A DNA stretch of 64,000 bases, taken from Pseudochrobactrum sp. sp1633. Lineage in GTDB: Bacteria; Pseudomonadota; Alphaproteobacteria; Rhizobiales; Rhizobiaceae. Of the stretch, positions 21,466 to 29,778 are shown one piece after another (position 1 is the first letter of the stretch; each line of letters opens with the position of its first letter). The stretch is taken from positions 186,001-250,000 of the forward strand of contig NZ_JARRAE010000003.1 in assembly GCF_030376605.1 (NCBI RefSeq), given 5' to 3'. A program made the position numbers and the translations under genes. The notes below the pieces were generated by a model that searched no databases, had not been told where the DNA came from, and worked only from the letters and a program-made list of their open reading frames with translations.

Positions 21466-22389
21466 ATGCATTGTAAACTGATTGGTGCACCTGTGCAGGA
21501 CGGAACCGGACGCATGGGCTGCGAAATGGGGCCGAGCGCGTTTCGTGCCGCCGGATTGACTCAGGCTTTGCAAGAACTGGGGCATGATGTTACCGATCTG
21601 GGCAATGTGGAACCGGCTGCAAAGCGGAACCTCACGCATTCCAATCCGGTTCTGAAAAACCTGTCTGAAATCGTGGCATGGATTGAGGCGCTGGATAAAG
21701 CTGCCTTTGAGCATAGTGCCGATGGTTTCCCGATTTTCCTCGGTGGTGATCATGCGCTGGCAGCGGGCACCGTTTGCGGCCTGAGCCGTCGCGCCAAAGA
21801 GCAGGGTCGCCCGCTTTTCGTGCTATGGCTTGATGCGCATACAGATTTCCACACACTGGAAACCACCACCAGCGGCAATCTGCACGGCACACCTGTGGCC
21901 TATTATACCGGCCAGCCGGGCTTTGAGGGCACATTCCCTGAAGTGCAGGCTCCGGTTGATCCGGCCAATGTTTGCATGATTGGTATCCGTTCGGTTGATC
22001 CTGCGGAGCGCAATGCGATCCGTAAAACGGACGTAACTGTCAACGATATGCGCATGATTGATGAGCACGGCGTTGTAGCGCTGCTCACACGCTTCCTGAA
22101 GCGTGTAAAAGATGCCAACGGCTTGCTGCATGTCAGTCTTGATGTGGACTTCCTCGATCCGAATATCGCACCAGCGGTAGGTACAACTGTTCCGGGTGGA
22201 GCGACATTCCGTGAAGCGCATCTGATCATGGAAATGCTCCATGACAGTGAGCTGGTGACCAGTTTTGAAGCTGTTGAACTCAATCCGTTCCTTGATGAGC
22301 GCGGTCGTACAGCCTTCTTGATGGTCGATCTGATCGCCAGCCTGATGGGGCGCAGTGTGATGGATCGCCCGACACGCAGCTTCGTATAG
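21466..22389 (+). CDS. rocF: Arginase
   Basis: Hydrolyses arginine to ornithine and urea with a binuclear manganese centre. The 307 residues contain all ureohydrolase metal motifs: GGDHALAAG (Asp95, His96), WLDAHTDFHT (Asp123, His125, Asp127) and SLDVDFLDP (two Asp), plus VPGGATFREA and a C-terminal Glu in FEAVELNPFLDE. GAGGAA upstream supports the ATG at 21466. It is followed 103 bases later by ornithine cyclodeaminase and faces an Lrp regulator, giving a compact arginine-ornithine-proline module. Agmatinase or formiminoglutamase are less likely because the sequence starts and ends like bacterial arginases. Confidence 0.95.
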   Translation: MHCKLIGAPVQDGTGRMGCEMGPSAFRAAGLTQALQELGHDVTDLGNVEPAAKRNLTHSNPVLKNLSEIVAWIEALDKAAFEHSADGFPIFLGGDHALAAGTVCGLSRRAKEQGRPLFVLWLDAHTDFHTLETTTSGNLHGTPVAYYTGQPGFEGTFPEVQAPVDPANVCMIGIRSVDPAERNAIRKTDVTVNDMRMIDEHGVVALLTRFLKRVKDANGLLHVSLDVDFLDPNIAPAVGTTVPGGATFREAHLIMEMLHDSELVTSFEAVELNPFLDERGRTAFLMVDLIASLMGRSVMDRPTRSFV

Positions 22390-22492
22390 AGCTGATAAAT
22401 TTACAACCAAAGCGCTTCAATTGTCTCTGATGGACATGAAGCGCTTTTCTTAGTTTAACAGGTTCCGGCAATGACCGGAGGGAGATAGCCTG

Positions 22493-23560
22493 ATGCGTGA
22501 CAGAACAACCTTGAACCTCGTACCATTTGTCAGTGTTGACCATATGATGAAACTGGTGCTGAAAATCGGTATTGAAGATTTTCTCAAAGAACTCTGCACC
22601 TATGTGGAAGAAGACTTCCTGCGCTGGGAAAAATTCGACAAAACACCGCGCGTTGCTTCTCACTCCCATGACGGTGTGATCGAGCTGATGCCGACCAGTG
22701 ACGGCACGCTCTACGGCTTTAAATATGTTAACGGTCATCCGAAGAACATGAAAGACGGTCTGCAGACCGTTGCTGCTTTCGGCATGCTCTCCGATGTGGA
22801 TACCGGCTATCCGATCCTGCTGACCGAAATGACCATTCTGACAGCGCTGCGCACTGCTGCGACTTCAGCCGTTGTTGCCAAATATCTGGCACCTGAAAAT
22901 GCACAGACTATGGCGATCATCGGTAATGGCGCGCAGTCCGAATTTCAGGCGCTGGCATTCAAGGCGCTGCTTGGCGTTAAATCACTGCGTCTGTATGATA
23001 TTGACCCTTCTGCAACCGAGAAGTGCAAGCAGAACCTTGCAGGCTTCGGTTTTGAAATCGTCACCTGTACCAGTGCGGAAGATGCAGCGCAGGGCGCTCA
23101 GATCATCACCACTGTAACTGCTGACAAGCAGAATGCCACGATCCTGACCGACAATATGATCGGCAGCGGCATCCACATCAACGGCGTTGGCGGTGATTGC
23201 CCGGGCAAGACAGAAATGCACAAAGACATTCTGCTGCGTTCCGACATCTTTGTTGAATATCCGCCGCAGACCCGCATTGAGGGCGAAATTCAGCAGCTCG
23301 ATGCCGATCATCCGGTGATCGAATTGTGGCAGGTGATGAACGGTACTGTGCCGGGTCGCCGTGACCAAAACCAGATCACATTGTTCGATTCCGTTGGCTT
23401 CGCGACTGAAGATTTCTCGGCGCTGCGCTATGTGCATGACAAACTGAAATCGACAGGTCTTTATGAAAATCTCGATCTGCTGGCAGATCCTGATGAGCCG
23501 CGTGACCTGTTCGGCATGCTGCTGCGTTGCGAGAAAAAACTCGCAGGCGAAGCGGCATAA
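22493..23560 (+). CDS. ocd: Ornithine cyclodeaminase
   Basis: Converts ornithine directly to proline and ammonia, taking the arginase product. The 355 residues match the OCD/mu-crystallin family: an N-terminal dimerisation part with FVSVDHMMKLV, GTLYGFKYVNGHPKNMKDGL, the segment RTAATSAVVAKYLA, a Rossmann fold with IIGNGAQSEFQALAFKALLG for NAD, and GVGGDCPGKTEMHKDIL with a conserved Asp. The length and the GDCPGKTE motif favour true ornithine cyclodeaminase of the Agrobacterium ArcB type over alanine dehydrogenase or ectoine utilisation EutC. It is the last gene before a strong terminator, so arginase and this gene form one operon. Confidence 0.93.
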   Translation: MRDRTTLNLVPFVSVDHMMKLVLKIGIEDFLKELCTYVEEDFLRWEKFDKTPRVASHSHDGVIELMPTSDGTLYGFKYVNGHPKNMKDGLQTVAAFGMLSDVDTGYPILLTEMTILTALRTAATSAVVAKYLAPENAQTMAIIGNGAQSEFQALAFKALLGVKSLRLYDIDPSATEKCKQNLAGFGFEIVTCTSAEDAAQGAQIITTVTADKQNATILTDNMIGSGIHINGVGGDCPGKTEMHKDILLRSDIFVEYPPQTRIEGEIQQLDADHPVIELWQVMNGTVPGRRDQNQITLFDSVGFATEDFSALRYVHDKLKSTGLYENLDLLADPDEPRDLFGMLLRCEKKLAGEAA

Positions 23561-23580
23561 TCCGCAAGCAATTTTAAGAG

Positions 23581-23610
23581 ACGGGCAGGAGCAATCCTGC
23601 CCGTTTTTGT
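23581..23610 (+). terminator. Terminator of the arginase-cyclodeaminase operon
   Basis: Perfect 10-bp stem ACGGGCAGGA (23581-23590) with TCCTGCCCGT (23595-23604), loop GCAA, followed by a T-run. Rho-independent terminator. Confidence 0.93.
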
Positions 23611-23664
23611 TTGTGCAATCGCTGCATACTGGACATCACTAAAACAACGGAGTAATTGCCGGAC

Positions 23665-24105
23665 ATGGCTCTGCATCTTGTAAAACTCTGTGTGGGATGT
23701 GATTCCCTTGAAGATCTGGCAGCGTGGATTGATTTCCGCCTTGAGGAATGCCGTGCAAACGGTGTTGTGCCGGAACAGTTTCACACAACGCGCATGGTGC
23801 CGAAACGCCAGGTTGAATTACTTGACGGTGGTTCGCTCTATTGGGTGATTAAGGGCAATATTCAGGCGCGTCAGCGTTTGCTGGAAGTGCGCACATTTAC
23901 CGGTGAGGACGGCATTGGCCGTTGCCATCTGGTACTGGAGCCGAAAGTTATTCCGACTGTCTGGCAACCCCGCAGGGCATTTCAGGGCTGGCGTTATATT
24001 GCGGATGAAGAAGTGCCGCAGGATGACAGGGCGGGAGCGGGAGGCGGCATGCAGGCTTTGCCTGTTGATCTGCGCCGCGAACTGGCGGCGCTCGGCCTCA
24101 TTTAA
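23665..24105 (+). CDS. DUF1489 family protein
   Basis: A 146-residue soluble protein of a family conserved in alphaproteobacteria with no established function. Family features visible are LHLVKLCVGCDSLEDL at the N-terminus, FHTTRMVPKR, GGSLYWVIKGNIQARQRLL, and PTVWQPRRAFQGWRYI. No signal peptide or membrane helix. A GGAG box lies 12 bases before the ATG at 23665; a TTG at 23656 is closer to that box but gives no family residues. A palindromic repeat starts 3 bases after its stop codon. Function unknown. Confidence 0.9.
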   Translation: MALHLVKLCVGCDSLEDLAAWIDFRLEECRANGVVPEQFHTTRMVPKRQVELLDGGSLYWVIKGNIQARQRLLEVRTFTGEDGIGRCHLVLEPKVIPTVWQPRRAFQGWRYIADEEVPQDDRAGAGGGMQALPVDLRRELAALGLI

Positions 24106-24107
24106 TT

Positions 24108-24172
24108 AGAGCGTATCCCGAAAAGTGTTAAGCGGTTTTCGGATAAGATACGCGCAAAACAAACAATAGTTA
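24108..24172. repeat. Palindromic intergenic repeat, copy A2
   Basis: Begins AGAGCGTATCCCGAAAAGTG, contains CGGTTTTCGGATAAGATACG, and ends AAAACAAACAATAGTT. Its outer arms GCGTATC and GATACGC are inverted. It aligns over about 60 bases with copy A1 at 7222-7282 and, as reverse complement, with 41064-41106. It abuts the stop codon of the DUF1489 gene. Confidence 0.8.
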
Positions 24173-24173
24173 T

Positions 24174-24473
24174 TCAACGCAGTTTAAGGCGTATTGCAAC
24201 GCGTCCGCTTGCATTGCCTGTTGCTATGCGCAGTGATGCTTCCGGCAGGCTGATGCGACGACTGCGCTGGGCATTGCAGACCAGAAGTCCGACGAGTTCG
24301 CGGGTGTTCAGAGAGGCACCATCCGCGCGTAAATCCGCAAGACGGGCAGCGGCATGACGCAGAGCCTGAACACTCAGCAATGTTGTTTTACCTGCTTTTT
24401 GCGACGATTGCAGTGAATCGGATTCATCCTGAATCGTACTGGCAAAACCGAACAGATTGAGCATATTCGACAT
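24174..24473 (-). CDS. Hypothetical protein, 99 residues
   Basis: I do not recognise this protein. It starts MSNMLNLFGFASTIQDESDS, then a segment rich in Ala, Leu and Arg with LSVQALRHAAARLADLRADG and LNTRELVGLLVCNAQRSRR, ending in a basic tail. No signal peptide or membrane helix; probably mostly helical and soluble. An AAAGGG box 8 bases before the ATG at 24473 and an uninterrupted frame support a real gene. It lies alone between the DUF1489 gene and the D,D-carboxypeptidase gene, 126 bases downstream of the latter on the same strand. Its stop codon lies immediately beyond a palindromic repeat. Coding status is likely but not certain. Confidence 0.6.
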   Translation of the reverse strand: MSNMLNLFGFASTIQDESDSLQSSQKAGKTTLLSVQALRHAAARLADLRADGASLNTRELVGLLVCNAQRSRRISLPEASLRIATGNASGRVAIRLKLR

Positions 24474-24599
24474 TGTAAACCCTTTACACAATACTCACGG
24501 GGTTTGCAGATGGTCTGCTTGATTTACATCCGGCCAAACACAAAGCCGGATAAAAGTTAAAGTGTTTGCCGCCGGACAGGCGGCTAAGCTATGCGCGGA

Positions 24600-26186
24600 T
24601 TAACGCGCAATCGCATAGCAGTTGAAGCTCTTTTTCTTCAGGGCTGCACAAGCATCCCATGCGGCTGTTTTGGTTTCAAAGCCTACAAAACGAGCGCGGT
24701 AGAATGTGTTGTTACCCTTGTTGAAAGTTTCCGTCATAGGAGAGGTGGCACGAAGTGTGCTGCCTGCCTGCTGGGCAGCTTTGCTCAGCATATCCTGTGC
24801 CTGACCTTCGCTTGGCAGCGAACCGATCTGAATGGCCCACGCACCGGAAACATCAGCAGCATTATTGGCCATAGCAACATTGGTTTGGGCAGTATTGTTC
24901 TGACGAGCATTTTCCTGTGGTACGGCAATAGGTTCTGCACGTGCGGCAGGCGCCGGCGTTGGTGTCAGCCCCATGCGCGAGGCCGCTGTGTTGGCCGATG
25001 CAGTGGTGACCGGATCAACATTCGGGATTGAGGCTTTAGGTGTTGGAATGGCCACAAGCTGCGAGGATACAGGAACTGCAGGGCGTGGCGTTGGCGATGC
25101 AAGCGCCAGCATTTCAGGCTGTTGGGCAGGAACCGGTTTCTGGCGGGCAATAACCGCGCTGATTGCATCCTGCGCGCTGCCTGCTGAGGCGTCGGCAACA
25201 AGCACCGGCTGGTCTGCACGCTCAGCCGGAAGCGGCACGGCGCGTGGCAATGGTGAAGGTTCTGCACTCAGGGCAGGTGCTGCCGGTGCATCATTTCGTG
25301 CAATCAGCAATGCATCATTACCACGACGCGAAGGTGTTGCTTTTGGCAAATGTGCCTGAATCAGACGAGCCATTGTTGCATCACGGGATGCGCCGCTGCT
25401 GCCGCCCATAACAACGGCGACGATACGGCGGCCGTCACGATTGACCGAAGTTACAAGATTGTAGCCGGAAGCATTGACGTAACCGGTTTTGATGCCGTCA
25501 ACGCCCTCAATGCGACCGAGCAGACGGTTATGACCGTTGATGGTTTTACCGCGGAACTGAAAGCTGGAGCGACCGAAATAAGGGTATTGCTGCGGAAAAT
25601 GCTGACGCAGGGCAATGCCAAGGATAGCCATATCACGCGCAGTGGTCTGCTGGTTCGGGTTTGGCAAACCGGATGCATTGCGGAATGTAGTTGAGCGCAT
25701 GCCGAGACGGCGCGCTTTTGCAGTCATCATCTGGGCAAAGCGTGGTTCTGAACCACCGAGATATTCACCGAGTGCTGCCGCAGCATCATTTGCAGAGCGG
25801 GTAATCAGCGCCATAATCGCGTCTTCAACAGTAATGCTCTGACCGGCAGGCACACCGATTTTTGTCGGAGGGCGCGTCGCAGCATATTTGGAAAACGGGA
25901 TTTTGGTATTTTTGTTGATGCGTCCGGCCTGCATCGCCTCGAAAACCATATAAAGGGTCATCATTTTGGTAAGGGAGGCGGGGAAGCGCTTGGCATCCGC
26001 ACTTTCTGCGAACAGGGTTTTACCTGTATTGGCGTCTATCACAATTGCGGCATGACGCGGGTTTTTTGCTGCCTGAGCAGACCCTGCCGTAATCGTAAGA
26101 GTGAGGGCGCCGGCCATTGTTACTGCTAACAATGAGCGGGCCGCAATCTTGATGCCGGATGCGGCGTGACGGAACGCATGATACAC
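24600..26186 (-). CDS. D-alanyl-D-alanine carboxypeptidase (PBP5/6 type) with C-terminal SPOR domain
   Basis: Trims the terminal D-Ala from peptidoglycan pentapeptides. The 528 residues have a signal peptide (about 1-40, ending AQAA) and an S11 peptidase domain with SLTK (Ser71, Lys74), SAN (131-133) and KTG (233-235). A long Ala/Pro-rich linker (about 290-440) is followed by a SPOR domain (about 450-528, starting WAIQIGSLPSEGQAQ) that binds denuded glycan at the division septum. The usual PBP5 C-terminal amphipathic anchor is absent, so septal targeting probably relies on SPOR, an arrangement known in Rhizobiales. The start codon is GTG at 26186 with a weak AGG box; a shorter start is possible. 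Confidence 0.93.
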   Translation of the reverse strand: MYHAFRHAASGIKIAARSLLAVTMAGALTLTITAGSAQAAKNPRHAAIVIDANTGKTLFAESADAKRFPASLTKMMTLYMVFEAMQAGRINKNTKIPFSKYAATRPPTKIGVPAGQSITVEDAIMALITRSANDAAAALGEYLGGSEPRFAQMMTAKARRLGMRSTTFRNASGLPNPNQQTTARDMAILGIALRQHFPQQYPYFGRSSFQFRGKTINGHNRLLGRIEGVDGIKTGYVNASGYNLVTSVNRDGRRIVAVVMGGSSGASRDATMARLIQAHLPKATPSRRGNDALLIARNDAPAAPALSAEPSPLPRAVPLPAERADQPVLVADASAGSAQDAISAVIARQKPVPAQQPEMLALASPTPRPAVPVSSQLVAIPTPKASIPNVDPVTTASANTAASRMGLTPTPAPAARAEPIAVPQENARQNNTAQTNVAMANNAADVSGAWAIQIGSLPSEGQAQDMLSKAAQQAGSTLRATSPMTETFNKGNNTFYRARFVGFETKTAAWDACAALKKKSFNCYAIAR

Positions 26187-26817
26187 GGTGAACTACCTGC
26201 CTGGACTGCCAATTTTCAGGTGTGGCGCAAAGGACACGCCACGAACATTTCCGTGATCATATTGCCAACAGCCTTACCAATCCGTTTATAGATGGGCAAA
26301 TCATGATGTTTTTTTGATTTCATGATCACTTTTTAAGGCGCTCATTATGTGAGAGGGCGTAAAATTCGGTGATGACGGTGTGTTAAGTGCTTGCTAATAA
26401 ATAAAAAATCGAAAACTTATTTCATGTTTGTTTTATTTTAAAAAATAATTTTTTTGGCTATTTTTTTGTTTTGTGTCCGAACCTCCTCCGTAATTCATAT
26501 CTGTATTTTGCGTGAACCATGTTAAAATACAGGCAGAATAAACGCAGCTTTCCTTAATTTCCCCGCTGAATACCGGTTCTTTGTTGATCTGTGCGGTGTC
26601 GCCCGGCGTAAAGTCTTTTCCGGTTTACCAGTTGCGGAAATCTTTTCAGGTGGGAGGCGTTTCATGCTGGTTTTTTCTCACGGGCGCTATACTCTGGGGA
26701 GGAATAAGGGTGTGTCGGGCTTTGTGTTGTGCGGGGCTTAACATCGCCGCGTTTCAACCTACATAATAGGTCTACGACGAGTGGCTTCCCAACCACGATG
26801 CGTGACTTCAGAAATTA
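26187..26817. other. Long spacer between the carboxypeptidase gene and clpS
   Basis: No convincing gene. An inverted repeat ATCATGA...TCATGAT lies near 26300-26327. A very AT-rich stretch with long T and A runs spans about 26390-26480 and could be promoter or UP-element DNA. A 25-codon frame at 26664-26741 has a GGGAGG box and would read MLVFSHGRYTLGRNKG..., but I cannot tell whether it is translated. Confidence 0.4.
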
Positions 26818-26847
26818 CGGATACGATCAGGACGGATACGGTCAGGA
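26818..26847 (+). repeat. 15-bp tandem repeat directly before clpS
   Basis: Two head-to-tail copies, CGGATACGATCAGGA (26818-26832) and CGGATACGGTCAGGA (26833-26847), differing at one base. The second ends immediately before the ATG at 26848, so each copy supplies an AGGA element. Confidence 0.9.
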
Positions 26848-27255
26848 ATGAGTGCAGCAGACCCTTTTATGCAGACCAACCCTCTCATGCAGGTAACGCC
26901 TCCTATGCAGGCCAAGCCTCCTGTGAAGGGAAGTGATGAAGACGATCAGAAGGGTTCCGGTAATGGCACAGCTGTAATTACGCGGACAAAAACCCGCTTA
27001 AAGCGGCCAAGTCTCTACAGAGTGCTGTTACTCAACGATGACTACACGCCAATGGACTTCGTTATTCATGTACTGGAACGTTTTTTCCAGAAAAACCGTG
27101 AGGATGCGACGCGTATTATGTTGCATGTCCATAATCACGGGGTCGGTGAATGCGGTATCTATACGTATGAAGTTGCCGAAACCAAAGTGACGCAGGTGAT
27201 GGATTTCGCCCGTCAACATCAGCATCCGCTGCAATGCGTGATGGAGAAAAAGTGA
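26848..27255 (+). CDS. clpS: ATP-dependent Clp protease adaptor ClpS
   Basis: Delivers N-degron substrates to ClpAP. The conserved core (about residues 55-135) has [20 protein letters not shown] with the N-end-rule pocket Asn/Asp, then [20 protein letters not shown] and [17 protein letters not shown]. The first ~50 residues are an unusual extension holding three 6-residue units, [12 protein letters not shown] and MQAKPP, from an 18-bp DNA repeat (26869-26922); each unit begins with an in-frame ATG. Translation may therefore start at 26848, 26869, 26887 or 26905. The 15-bp repeat ahead supplies AGGA almost touching the first ATG, too close for ideal spacing. clpA follows after 6 bases, so the two are co-expressed. 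Confidence 0.93.
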   Translation: MSAADPFMQTNPLMQVTPPMQAKPPVKGSDEDDQKGSGNGTAVITRTKTRLKRPSLYRVLLLNDDYTPMDFVIHVLERFFQKNREDATRIMLHVHNHGVGECGIYTYEVAETKVTQVMDFARQHQHPLQCVMEKK

Positions 27256-27261
27256 GGTACA

Positions 27262-29724
27262 ATGCCAACATTCTCCCAAAGCCTTGAAAAAGCACTTCAT
27301 CAGGCGCTGACAATCGCCAATGAACGCCATCATGAATATGCCACCCTTGAGCATCTTCTGCTGGCTCTGATCGACGACAGAGATGCCGGTGCGGTTATGC
27401 GTGCCTGCAATGTCGATATCGTACAGCTTAAAAAGACAGTGACTGACTATATTGACCGTGAGCTGGATAATCTGGTGACCGGTTATGATGAGGATTCCAA
27501 GCCGACAGCCGCATTCCAGCGGGTGATTCAGCGTTCGGTTATCCATGTGCAGTCATCCAATCGTGATGAAGTGACCGGTGCCAATGTGCTGGTGGCTATT
27601 TTTGCTGAGCGGGAAAGCCATGCGGCTTATTTCCTGCAGGAGCAGCAGATGACCCGCTATGATGCGGTCAATTATATTTCTCATGGTATTTCCAAGCGCT
27701 CCGGTGTCAGTGATGATCTGACGGAGGGTAAAGCCCATGATGCGGAAGAAGCCGCGCAGCCTGAGAATGAAGAACGCAACAAGAAGAAAATTGATGCGCT
27801 GACGGCCTATTGCGTCAACCTCAATGAAAAGGCTAAGGCCGGTAAGATCGACCGTCTGGTTGGACGTGAAAGCGAAATCAATCGCACGATTCAGGTTCTG
27901 TGTCGCCGCTCCAAGAATAACCCGCTTTATGTGGGTGATCCGGGCGTGGGTAAAACCGCGATTGCTGAAGGTCTTGCAAAACGAATCGTTGATGGCGATG
28001 TGCCGGAGGTTCTGCTCAATGACACGATCTTCTCGCTGGATATGGGTAGCCTTCTGGCCGGTACCCGCTATCGCGGGGACTTTGAAGAACGTCTGAAGCA
28101 GGTTGTTAAAGAGCTGGAAGATTATCCAGGTGCTGTTCTGTTCATTGATGAAATCCACACTGTTATCGGTGCGGGTGCCACATCAGGCGGCTCAATGGAT
28201 GCGTCTAATCTTTTGAAACCTGCTTTATCTTCGGGGCAGATTCGCTGCATCGGCTCGACAACCTATAAAGAGTTCCGTCAGTTTTTTGAAAAGGACAGGG
28301 CGCTTGTCCGTCGTTTCCAGAAGATTGATGTGGCTGAGCCGACTATTCCTGATGCCATTGAGATCATGCGCGGTCTGAAGCCTTATTTCGAAGACTTCCA
28401 CAAAGTGAAGTTTGCGGATGATGCGATTACGGCTGCCGTGGAACTCTCTGCCCGCTATATCACTGACCGTAAATTGCCGGATAAGGCAATTGATGTGATT
28501 GATGAAAGCGGCGCCAGCCAGATGCTGTTGCCGGAGGCCAAACGCAAGAAGGTCATCGGCATCAAGGAAATTGAAGCGACCGTTGCGACAATGGCGCGTA
28601 TCCCGCCGAAGACTGTCTCCAAGGATGACGAGCAGGTACTCGCCAGTCTGGAGAAAGATCTCAAGCGCGTGGTCTATGGTCAGGAACTGGCGATTGAGTC
28701 GCTCAGCTCTGCGATCAAACTGGCGCGTGCGGGCTTGCGTGAGCCGGATAAGCCGATTGGTTCTTATCTGTTCTCCGGCCCGACCGGTGTGGGTAAGACG
28801 GAAGTTGCCAAGCAGCTTGCCAGCACATTGGGCGTGCAGTTGCTGCGCTTTGATATGTCTGAATATATGGAACGGCATACCGTATCGCGCCTGATTGGTG
28901 CGCCTCCGGGCTATGTCGGCTTTGAACAGGGCGGCCTTTTAACCGATGGCGTTGATCAGCATCCGCATTGCGTGCTGCTGCTCGACGAGATCGAAAAAGC
29001 GCATCCGGATCTGTTCAATATCCTGTTGCAGGTTATGGATCATGGTCGTCTGACCGATCACAATGGCAAGCAGATTGATTTCCGCAATGTCATTCTGATC
29101 ATGACCACCAATGCCGGCGCTGCGGATATGGCAAAAGCAGCCATCGGTTTTGGTTCCACCCGTCGCGAAGGCGATGATATGGAGGCGATCAACCGGTTGT
29201 TCACACCGGAATTCCGTAACCGTCTGGATGCGATTATTCCGTTTGGCCCGCTGCCTGTACCGGTTATTCATAAAGTGGTGCAGAAGTTTATCATGCAGCT
29301 GGAAGCCCAGCTGGCTGATCGTGGCGTGACTTTTGAACTGGATAAGAAGGCTATCGGCTGGCTGGCGGATAAAGGCTATGATGAACGCATGGGTGCGCGG
29401 CCTCTGGCACGCGTTATTCAGGAGTTTATCAAGAAGCCGCTGGCTGATGAATTGCTGTTCGGCAAGCTGAAAACCGGAGGAACTGTTAAAGTCTCCACCG
29501 GAGAAAAGCCTGACGGTAAGATTGGTCTGTTGCTGGATGTGGTGAAGGCCAAGCCGGTTAAACCGCAGAAAGAGCAGGTTGAGGAAGAGCCTGCGCCAAA
29601 GCCGGTGAAAAAGCCCGCTAAGGCAGATGCCAGCACCAGTGCTGAAAGTTCTTCTGAGTCTGAGGCGCCAGAACCGAAGCGTAAGTCCGCATCGGTGCCT
29701 AAGGTGCCAAGGACGAAGGAATAA
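27262..29724 (+). CDS. clpA: ATP-dependent Clp protease ATP-binding subunit ClpA
   Basis: AAA+ unfoldase that feeds proteins into ClpP. It has 820 residues: a Clp-N domain of two repeats (about 1-145, [20 protein letters not shown]), a first AAA module with Walker [14 protein letters not shown] near 230 and Walker [15 protein letters not shown], a second module with Walker [13 protein letters not shown] near 510 and [12 protein letters not shown], and the C-terminal D2-small domain. The last ~60 residues form a Lys/Pro/Glu/Ser-rich tail ([20 protein letters not shown]) beyond the usual end, common in rhizobial ClpA and of unknown role. It lies 6 bases after clpS; clpP is not in the window. 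Confidence 0.97.
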   Translation: MPTFSQSLEKALHQALTIANERHHEYATLEHLLLALIDDRDAGAVMRACNVDIVQLKKTVTDYIDRELDNLVTGYDEDSKPTAAFQRVIQRSVIHVQSSNRDEVTGANVLVAIFAERESHAAYFLQEQQMTRYDAVNYISHGISKRSGVSDDLTEGKAHDAEEAAQPENEERNKKKIDALTAYCVNLNEKAKAGKIDRLVGRESEINRTIQVLCRRSKNNPLYVGDPGVGKTAIAEGLAKRIVDGDVPEVLLNDTIFSLDMGSLLAGTRYRGDFEERLKQVVKELEDYPGAVLFIDEIHTVIGAGATSGGSMDASNLLKPALSSGQIRCIGSTTYKEFRQFFEKDRALVRRFQKIDVAEPTIPDAIEIMRGLKPYFEDFHKVKFADDAITAAVELSARYITDRKLPDKAIDVIDESGASQMLLPEAKRKKVIGIKEIEATVATMARIPPKTVSKDDEQVLASLEKDLKRVVYGQELAIESLSSAIKLARAGLREPDKPIGSYLFSGPTGVGKTEVAKQLASTLGVQLLRFDMSEYMERHTVSRLIGAPPGYVGFEQGGLLTDGVDQHPHCVLLLDEIEKAHPDLFNILLQVMDHGRLTDHNGKQIDFRNVILIMTTNAGAADMAKAAIGFGSTRREGDDMEAINRLFTPEFRNRLDAIIPFGPLPVPVIHKVVQKFIMQLEAQLADRGVTFELDKKAIGWLADKGYDERMGARPLARVIQEFIKKPLADELLFGKLKTGGTVKVSTGEKPDGKIGLLLDVVKAKPVKPQKEQVEEEPAPKPVKKPAKADASTSAESSSESEAPEPKRKSASVPKVPRTKE

Positions 29725-29728
29725 AACA

Positions 29729-29762
29729 AAAAAGCGCCCGTTTTTGACGGGCGCTTTTTTTA
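29729..29762. terminator. Bidirectional terminator after clpA
   Basis: Perfect 11-bp stem AAAGCGCCCGT (29731-29741) with ACGGGCGCTTT (29747-29757), flanked by A-run and T-run. Serves clpA (+) and the CoA transferase gene (-). Confidence 0.92.
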
Positions 29763-29778
29763 TCCAATGCTGCGTGTT

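Noticed and set aside
26581-26766. 61-codon plus-strand frame upstream of clpS
   Set aside because: TTG-type start without a ribosome-binding site and an unremarkable translation rich in Cys, Gly and Val; a shorter frame inside it has the better start signal but is also unproven.
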